From the NCBI GenBank assembly GCA_963624975.1, contig CAVFRF010000058.1, positions 1 to 12,797 of the forward strand: DNA of 12,797 nucleotides, read 5' to 3'. Positions 7,929 through 12,797 of the stretch are shown here, piece after piece. A program made the position numbers and the translations under genes. The notes under the pieces were generated by a model. The model was not told the origin of the DNA. It searched no databases and worked only from the letters and a program-made list of their open reading frames with translations. Origin of the DNA: CAVLCC01 sp963624975 (GTDB lineage: Bacteria > Actinomycetota > Coriobacteriia > Coriobacteriales > CADBOM01). Position 1 is the stretch's first letter, and every line of letters begins with the position of its first letter.

Positions 7929-8912
7929 GTGAACGATTCTTGCAACTCCTACGACGAGGCAGCCAGACTAGCAGCGAGCGGGTTGTGGTTTCCGGGTGCG
8001 CAGGTCGAGCTTATCCATTACTCTGAGAATCACACCTACAAGGTTGTCGACAGTGACGTTCGCGGCGTGCTGCGAGTGAGCCGCATCGGGTATCACACCC
8101 TCGCGCAGATCGAGGGCGAGGTCGAGTGGATCCGCGCGTTGTCCGAAGGCACCGACTTGCTGGTGGCCACGCCCATGGAGTCGTTGCACGGCAATCTCGT
8201 GGAGACCGTCGAGCTGGACGGCGGGCAGTCCTTCGTTTGCTGCATGTTCGAATACGTGGACGGGCATGCGCCAGACCTTTCGAACCCCGACGCCGATAGG
8301 AAGCTCTTCGAGACCATCGGCCGCAAGACTGCGGTGCTCCATGATTTTTGCAAGCGATGGCCAGGAGCCGAGACGATCGACAGGCCGGTTTGGAATTGCG
8401 CCGCAACCATGGGCAGCAATGCCGATTGGGGATCGTGGGAGAAGTTCGACGGGTTTTCCACTTCGCAAATCGGGCAGCTTCGCAGGTGCCAGCAGCAGGT
8501 CGAGCACGAGGTCGCGCTCTATGGCCGAGACGAGTCCAACTTCGGGCTGGTTCACTCCGACATCAGGTTCGCCAACCTCATTCAAACCGAGTCGGATATC
8601 TGCATCATCGACTTCGACGACAGCGCGCTTAGCTGGTACATGTACGACATCGCCTGCTCACTGAGCTTCATCGAAGATCGCCCCGAAGTGCCCGCGCTAG
8701 TCGAAGCCTGGCTGAACGGATATACCTCGCTGCATTCTCTGCGCAGCGAGGACATCGCGATGATTCCCGCTTTCGCGATGATGCGCCGCCTGCAGCTCAC
8801 GGGCTGGCTTGCCAGCCACGGCGACTCCGATCCGGTTCCGGGATTCAAGCAAGGCTGGATCGACGGCACCATGAAGGTAGCCGCGCAATTCGAAGCCGGC
8901 ACTCTCTGCTGA
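7929..8912 (+). CDS. APH-fold phosphotransferase (aminoglycoside/choline-kinase-like)
   Basis: Predicted 327-residue cytoplasmic kinase of the APH superfamily. The N-lobe shows the nucleotide-loop pattern SENHTYKV (32-39) and LRV (48-50). The Brenner catalytic motif HSDIRFANL is at 209-217 (Asp211 as catalytic base, Asn216 for Mg), followed by the DFD metal motif at 228-230. The GTG start at 7929 follows GAGGGA by 6 nt and lies 19 nt after the glpK stop, so it is probably the last gene of the operon. The family covers aminoglycoside, choline, homoserine and protein kinases; sequence alone does not choose. The operon context suggests a small alcohol or lipid-headgroup metabolite rather than an antibiotic, but this is inference. 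There is no obvious terminator after it. Confidence 0.87.
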   Translation: MNDSCNSYDEAARLAASGLWFPGAQVELIHYSENHTYKVVDSDVRGVLRVSRIGYHTLAQIEGEVEWIRALSEGTDLLVATPMESLHGNLVETVELDGGQSFVCCMFEYVDGHAPDLSNPDADRKLFETIGRKTAVLHDFCKRWPGAETIDRPVWNCAATMGSNADWGSWEKFDGFSTSQIGQLRRCQQQVEHEVALYGRDESNFGLVHSDIRFANLIQTESDICIIDFDDSALSWYMYDIACSLSFIEDRPEVPALVEAWLNGYTSLHSLRSEDIAMIPAFAMMRRLQLTGWLASHGDSDPVPGFKQGWIDGTMKVAAQFEAGTLC

Positions 8913-9032
8913 TGAAGGTCTGAGAATAATCGCATTTCGATTCGACCATTGAAGCCCGATTCTTGCCATAGCGCGATTTCGCTGAAGATTCGAGAGAATG
9001 CACAAAACGCCACGAGCTAAAGCACGGACACC

Positions 9033-9041
9033 TGATATTCT
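9033..9041 (+). promoter_or_regulatory. Possible extended -10 promoter for the subtilase gene
   Basis: TGATATTCT fits an extended -10 (TGn followed by TATTCT, 9036-9041). Transcription would start near 9048, leaving a short leader with a strong ribosome binding site, AAGGAAGGA (9060-9068), 6-7 nt before the ATG at 9075. No good -35 is visible, which an extended -10 can tolerate. The rest of 8913-9032 shows only a short AGCG/CGCT hairpin. Confidence 0.35.
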
Positions 9042-9074
9042 TCTTGTACGCGCACACTCAAGGAAGGAACATCG

Positions 9075-12047
9075 ATGCGAATACTTAGCAATAGAGCATC
9101 CCGCATCTTCATGTCTCTGGTGATGGTCGTAGGACTGATGCCCACGGCAGCGCTCGCTGCAGAGAACGACGATTCGGCAACAGCGGAAGCCTTTACCGCC
9201 AAGCAGTTCGACGAGGCGGAGCTGCAGGCGCAGCACGATCAGATAGAAGAGGAGGGCCGGCAAGAAGCCTATGCCGAAGGCGAGGTGCTGGTGGTCTACG
9301 AGGAAAACGTTCCCGAGACCCTTACCGCAAGCTCCATGGACTCTCTTGCGGTTTCGAATGTGGAGACCGTCGTGGATGACATGCCGGGCGAAGGTGGTGA
9401 GACTGTTCTGGTAAGGCTTGATGAGGGGCAGTCTGTGGCAGACGCCGTGATCGCCGTCGAACAGCAACCCGGCGTGGCTTACGCACAGCCCAACTATCGT
9501 TACACGCTAATCGACGACATCAAAGAAGATGGCGAGACGACCGATAACGTTTCCACAGCCGATGAAAGCGGCGTATACGGTACGGAATCCACCAGCGTAA
9601 ACGACCCGATTGCCAACGTCTCGACTGACACGGGCCCGTATGGCACAAAGAACCAATGGTGGCTCTACTCTGTGAACGCTTTTGATGCTTGGGATTATGC
9701 TAAGTGCGAGAACTCTGTAACGGTGGCGATTATCGACAGTGGCATCAACTTCGACCATGTGGATCTTAAAGATCAGATCGATACCGAGCATGCCTGGGAT
9801 GCTGCAGAAGACAAGAAACTTACAGAGAACCCTTCCGAAGACTTCAGTCATGGCTCGCATGTAGCGGGCATCGTGGCGGGTACCGCCAACAACGGCACAG
9901 GTATTGCCGGTGTTTCATACAATGCCAAAATTCTGCCGATTCAGGTTTTCGAAACCGTTGATACGGCTCTCGGAACCGAAATTGGCGCATACGACGACAC
10001 GCTCATCGCGGCCTTTGACTACCTGCTAGACCTTAAGTCGAAAGGCGAGCTGGATGACCTGCATGTAATCAACATGAGCCTTGGTGGATATGGCAACGAA
10101 AATACAGCGGTAAAGAGTGTTATTGCCGAAGCCAAGAAAGCCGGAATCGTCACTGTTTGCTCGGGCGGTAACGGAGACGGGAAAGACAACGCTTATACCT
10201 TGCCGCAATATCCTAGCGATTACGAAGACTGCATCTCCGTGATGGCTCTCAAAAGCGATGACACACGCGCTAAATGGAGTGACTACAACTCGGATAAGGA
10301 CATCATCGCACCCGGCGTCGATATCTGGTCTACCTGGTACACCGGCGATGAATATGCATGCCTTTCAGGCACCTCCATGGCAAGTCCGCTTGTAGCCGGC
10401 ATATGCGCATTGCTCTACTCCGTCAACCCCGACCTCACGGTGGACGAGGTGAAAGAGGCTCTGTACAATACTGCAACCGATTTAGGCGACGAAGGGTATG
10501 ACGTCTATTACGGCTGGGGCAAGGTAAATGCGTACGCGGCTGTGCGATATATTGCTAGGGCCAAGGTAACGAGCGACGAAGCCGAAATTTATCGCACCGA
10601 GAGCATGCAGATGACCGCCACTCCTCTAAACAGCGCTACCAAGGTGGATTCTTGGACGTGGAGCGTCGATAACCCCGAGGTGGCAACGATCAATGCGAAC
10701 GGAGTGCTCACCGGCATCACAGCTGGCACGGTCAAGGTCACAGCAGTAGCATCGAACGACAGCGAGGTTTTTGGCAGTCGAAAGATAACGGTGTCCGAGA
10801 TTGAAATCCCGGGCTCTCTCGAGGCATCCGACAAAGACGTATCGGGAGTGGAGCTTTCGTGGTCGGCAACGCGTGCGGCCAAGGGCTACGAGGTCTCGAG
10901 GGCTAGCCGTGAAGATGGCGACTACGAAGTCGTCGCCGACGTGAGCGCCACGACGTCGGATTCCGTAACGTACAACGACACCTCGGCCGAGGCCAACACC
11001 GTGTACTACTACAAGGTGCAACCCTATGGAATGCTCGACTCTACCAGGGTCGATGGCATCCAGACCGAAGCCGCACGTGGCATGTACCGCAACGCCATCA
11101 CCTCGATAGCGGGCGAGGGCAGGTACGAGACCAACGGAATGGCCACGAGCCTCTACGCTGCCAACGCCACCTACTCGGGAGAGGAAGCAAGCACCGTAAT
11201 CGTTGCGAGCGGCAAGAACTACCCCGATGCGCTTTCGGCATCGTCGCTTGCCGGCGTGCTGGGCGCTCCGATCGTGCTCACCAATCCCGATGTGCTCGAA
11301 GAAGCCACGGGAGACCAGATAGTGAACATGATGCCGCGCAACATCTTCATAGTGGGCGGCACGGCAGCGGTTTCGGAAGATGTGGAGGCAGAGCTTGCCG
11401 AAGTCATGCCCGAGGCCACGGTCACGAGGATCAGCGGAGCGACGCGAGTCAAGACGGCCGAGAAAGTCTACGATGCAGGCAACGGCGACTGGGGCAGCAC
11501 GGCCATCGTCGCCACCTCGGCCAACTATGCCGATGCGCTGTCGATCAGCCCCTACGCCTATGCGACCAAATCGCCCATCTTGCTCGCAGAGAGCGACGGC
11601 ACGCTCTCGACCGTTACGCGGCAGAGGCTCAAGGCCGGCGGCTTTACCAGGGTGGTAATCGTTGGCGGCGAATCCGCAGTGCCGGCGAAGGCCGAGAAGA
11701 CCATCAAGTCGCTGGGCATCGACTGCGAGAGATGGAGCGGCAGCTCGCGCATCGACACCAGCGCCGTGATAGCACAGCATGCAGTGGACGAGGGCGTGCT
11801 CACATGGGAGAACGCCGGATTCGCGACCGCTTGGGGATTCCCCGACGCCCTGTCTGCGGGAACGTTGCAAGGCCAGCTCGGCGGAGTGCTGATGCTCGTC
11901 GACGGCAGCAGCGAATGCAGGGACATCCTCGACGACAACATCGGAGAGAACTCAAAGCAGATCGACCATATCACGTTCTATGGAGGCACGGGAGTCGTTT
12001 CGCAGAGCGTGAGAGACTATATCGCCAAGGCCGCCGACGTCGATTAG
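9075..12047 (+). CDS. Secreted subtilisin-family (S8) serine protease with Ig-like, Fn3 and three cell-wall-binding-2 repeats
   Basis: Predicted 990-residue exported protease. Residues 1-28 form a Sec signal peptide with an AxA cleavage site (ALA, 26-28). An inhibitor-type propeptide follows at about 68-142, ending in VAYAQPNY. The S8 catalytic domain spans about 192-495: Asp221 (AIIDSGI), His259 (SHGSHVAG; Ser replaces the usual Thr of HGTH), oxyanion Asn366 (SGGNGDG) and nucleophile Ser434 (SGTSMASP). A Big_2 Ig-like domain lies at about 500-575, a fibronectin III domain at 582-655, and three CW_binding_2 repeats at about 675-770, 785-877 and 884-985. The repeats should hold it on the cell wall by noncovalent binding to wall polymers; no LPXTG sorting signal is seen. 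The start is fixed by a strong AGGAAGG site. The gene has a likely own promoter and ends before a strong hairpin terminator. The substrate is unknown. Confidence 0.95.
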   Translation: MRILSNRASRIFMSLVMVVGLMPTAALAAENDDSATAEAFTAKQFDEAELQAQHDQIEEEGRQEAYAEGEVLVVYEENVPETLTASSMDSLAVSNVETVVDDMPGEGGETVLVRLDEGQSVADAVIAVEQQPGVAYAQPNYRYTLIDDIKEDGETTDNVSTADESGVYGTESTSVNDPIANVSTDTGPYGTKNQWWLYSVNAFDAWDYAKCENSVTVAIIDSGINFDHVDLKDQIDTEHAWDAAEDKKLTENPSEDFSHGSHVAGIVAGTANNGTGIAGVSYNAKILPIQVFETVDTALGTEIGAYDDTLIAAFDYLLDLKSKGELDDLHVINMSLGGYGNENTAVKSVIAEAKKAGIVTVCSGGNGDGKDNAYTLPQYPSDYEDCISVMALKSDDTRAKWSDYNSDKDIIAPGVDIWSTWYTGDEYACLSGTSMASPLVAGICALLYSVNPDLTVDEVKEALYNTATDLGDEGYDVYYGWGKVNAYAAVRYIARAKVTSDEAEIYRTESMQMTATPLNSATKVDSWTWSVDNPEVATINANGVLTGITAGTVKVTAVASNDSEVFGSRKITVSEIEIPGSLEASDKDVSGVELSWSATRAAKGYEVSRASREDGDYEVVADVSATTSDSVTYNDTSAEANTVYYYKVQPYGMLDSTRVDGIQTEAARGMYRNAITSIAGEGRYETNGMATSLYAANATYSGEEASTVIVASGKNYPDALSASSLAGVLGAPIVLTNPDVLEEATGDQIVNMMPRNIFIVGGTAAVSEDVEAELAEVMPEATVTRISGATRVKTAEKVYDAGNGDWGSTAIVATSANYADALSISPYAYATKSPILLAESDGTLSTVTRQRLKAGGFTRVVIVGGESAVPAKAEKTIKSLGIDCERWSGSSRIDTSAVIAQHAVDEGVLTWENAGFATAWGFPDALSAGTLQGQLGGVLMLVDGSSECRDILDDNIGENSKQIDHITFYGGTGVVSQSVRDYIAKAADVD

Positions 12048-12070
12048 AGACGTCGACATCCGACGAGTAG

Positions 12071-12115
12071 AAAAAGAGGAGGCCGCGGGGTTGTTCCCGC
12101 GGCCTCCTCTCGTTT
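12071..12115. terminator. Bidirectional intrinsic terminator between convergent genes
   Basis: A perfect 15-bp stem (12075-12089 with 12096-12110) rich in G and C closes a 6-nt loop, GTTGTT. Read on the minus strand it is followed by TTTTT, giving a textbook terminator for the NfeD-like gene. Read on the plus strand it follows the protease stop by 27 nt, but its T-run (CGTTTC) is weaker. A second, smaller hairpin (TTCGCAA 12114-12120 with TTGCGAA 12125-12131) lies between it and the NfeD-like stop. Confidence 0.9.
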
Positions 12116-12133
12116 CGCAATCCTTTGCGAAGG

Positions 12134-12391
12134 CTAATCGTCCAGATCCTCGTACTTCTTCGCCCTCTTCGGGAGCTTCTGCTGCTTGTCAGGCTTGAAG
12201 AACAGGCTGGCAACCACCACCACGACCACGAAGATAATAGCCTGCGCTATCAGCGGCGTATCGAAGAGCGAAGCCACCAGGGCTGCGCCGGCTCCTATGG
12301 CGTAGGGGAGAATGTAGGCGGACGCGATCAGCTCGGCGGCCACGAAGACCACCGCGAGAATCAGCCAAACTACAGCACTTATCGAAAACAT
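12134..12391 (-). CDS. Small NfeD-like membrane protein lacking the OB-fold domain
   Basis: Predicted 85-residue protein with three hydrophobic stretches (about 5-29, 30-43 and 48-65) and a charged tail (KPDKQQKLPKRAKKYEDLDD, 66-85). The pattern of an acidic residue after the first helix (AAELIAS) and the ILPYAIGAGAAL turn resembles the membrane part of NfeD-family proteins. The soluble OB-fold that normally follows is absent. The ATG at 12391 has AAGGCGG 7 nt upstream; the longer frame to 12469 has no support. It is transcribed convergently with the protease and divergently from argS, with its terminator right after the stop. NfeD proteins usually partner with stomatin or a membrane protease, but neither is next to it here. 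The family call is moderate; that it is a real gene is more certain. Confidence 0.72.
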   Translation of the reverse strand: MFSISAVVWLILAVVFVAAELIASAYILPYAIGAGAALVASLFDTPLIAQAIIFVVVVVVASLFFKPDKQQKLPKRAKKYEDLDD

Positions 12392-12494
12392 CTTTGAACC
12401 GCCTTGTCTGCAAGGGCGCGGCGACATCGCGTTTGCGCCGGTATCCGAACACGAAGCATCAGCGGCCATATGCCGAAGGCCGGGCTGTGCTTTC

Positions 12495-12506
12495 AGTCAT
12501 TATACT
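12495..12506. promoter_or_regulatory. Possible divergent -10 region between the NfeD-like gene and argS
   Basis: TATACT (12501-12506) on the plus strand could serve argS, giving a leader of about 60 nt; on the minus strand TATAAT (12499-12504) could serve the NfeD-like gene with a leader of about 100 nt. No good -35 is visible for either. The 10-mer AGTCATTATA (12495-12504) recurs at 5181-5190. The rest of 12392-12571 holds a 5-bp hairpin (12521-12525 with 12534-12538) and no gene. Confidence 0.35.
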
Positions 12507-12571
12507 TAAACGCAACTAGGGCGCACTCTCAGATGCGCTATGAACGGAAAATCCAAACATTGGGGGAATGG

Positions 12572-12797
12572 ATGCTTCACAAGATCGAATCGCTGGTTGC
12601 AAAGGCTATCGCGGAATCCATCGAGGCGGGCGAGCTGCCCATCGATACCGCGCCCGATCCCAGCGTGGAGCGTCCCCGCGACAAGGGCCATGGCGACTGG
12701 GCGTCCAGCGTGGCGCTCAAGCTCGCGAAGCAGGCCCATATGAGTCCGCGCGACATCGCGGGCATCATCGCCAAGCACCTTCCCACCGGCGGCCTCG
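12572..12797 (+). CDS. argS: Arginyl-tRNA synthetase, N-terminal part (cut by window end)
   Basis: The frame from the ATG at 12572 stays open to the window end, giving 75 residues. They match the N-terminal Add-1 domain of class I arginyl-tRNA synthetase, which binds the D-loop of tRNA-Arg: the conserved ERPRDKGHGDWASSVALKLAK stretch (about residues 31-51) corresponds to the ERPxxxxHGDxAxNVA family signature, followed by a helical region MSPRDIAGIIAKHL. The catalytic HIGH and KMSKS motifs lie beyond the window. GGGGG (12562-12566) is 5 nt before this ATG. A second ATG 4 nt upstream is in another frame and does not give the ArgS sequence. The leader is too short for a T-box. Confidence 0.88.
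   Translation, partial: MLHKIESLVAKAIAESIEAGELPIDTAPDPSVERPRDKGHGDWASSVALKLAKQAHMSPRDIAGIIAKHLPTGGL

Noticed and set aside
6187..7945. Long open frames (572 codons plus, 563 codons minus) over glpK
   Set aside because: GlpK is unmistakable in the true frame; these have Arg/Gly/His-rich shadow composition and no motifs.
7929..8912. Aminoglycoside resistance gene
   Set aside because: The APH motifs are shared by many metabolic kinases and the operon context is glycerol metabolism; no resistance subfamily match is evident.
8913..9074. Possible tRNA or small RNA in the gap before the protease
   Set aside because: No cloverleaf pairing or T-arm consensus could be drawn; only a 4-bp stem was seen.
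10626..11870. Minus-strand open frame of 414 codons opposite the protease repeats
   Set aside because: Arises from the repetitive codon pattern of the cell-wall-binding repeats; no ribosome binding site or recognised domain.
12507..12571. Possible T-box leader for argS
   Set aside because: The leader is only about 65 nt with one 5-bp hairpin and no T-box consensus or terminator.
12568..12743. Alternative argS start at the ATG 4 nt upstream, and a small ORF from 12540
   Set aside because: Both are in other frames and do not yield the HGDWAS arginyl-tRNA synthetase sequence.

Overview
The window is about 60% GC and densely coded, with protein families that point to an anaerobic actinobacterium, most likely of class Coriobacteriia (Eggerthellaceae or a relative). 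Supporting signs are a secreted subtilase carrying three cell-wall-binding-2 repeats, a wall-polymer CDP-glycerol transferase, two putative anaerobe-type flavoproteins, and TTG/GTG starts. This placement is inferred from gene content, not from a marker gene. No mobile element, CRISPR array, rRNA or tRNA was seen.

Left arm (1-5148), all on the minus strand and read right to left: an HI0933/BaiN-like flavoprotein, a COG2509-type FAD-dependent dehydrogenase (ATGA overlap), a CPBP (CAAX-type) membrane protease 13 nt downstream, a 100-nt gap holding hairpins, a CDP-glycerol glycerophosphotransferase-like protein, and the first 17 codons of a membrane protein (ATGA overlap). It looks like one or two operons: the flavoproteins with the protease, then a cell-envelope polymer module.

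Centre (5149-8912): a 245-nt divergent promoter region, then a plus-strand operon of a monoacylglycerol-lipase-like hydrolase, glycerol kinase (ATGA overlap) and an APH-fold small-molecule kinase 19 nt further on. Hydrolase plus GlpK makes sense as acylglycerol breakdown to glycerol 3-phosphate. The substrate of the third enzyme is unknown.

Right arm (8913-12797): a large secreted, wall-attached subtilisin-family protease with its own likely promoter; a strong hairpin terminator shared with a convergent minus-strand NfeD-like small membrane protein; then a divergent region and the start of arginyl-tRNA synthetase (argS), cut by the window end.

The genes are mostly of recognisable families. 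No clearly undescribed system is proven. The best leads are the hydrolase-GlpK-APH operon, the translationally coupled flavoprotein pair, and the protease whose catalytic module differs in base composition from its flanks.
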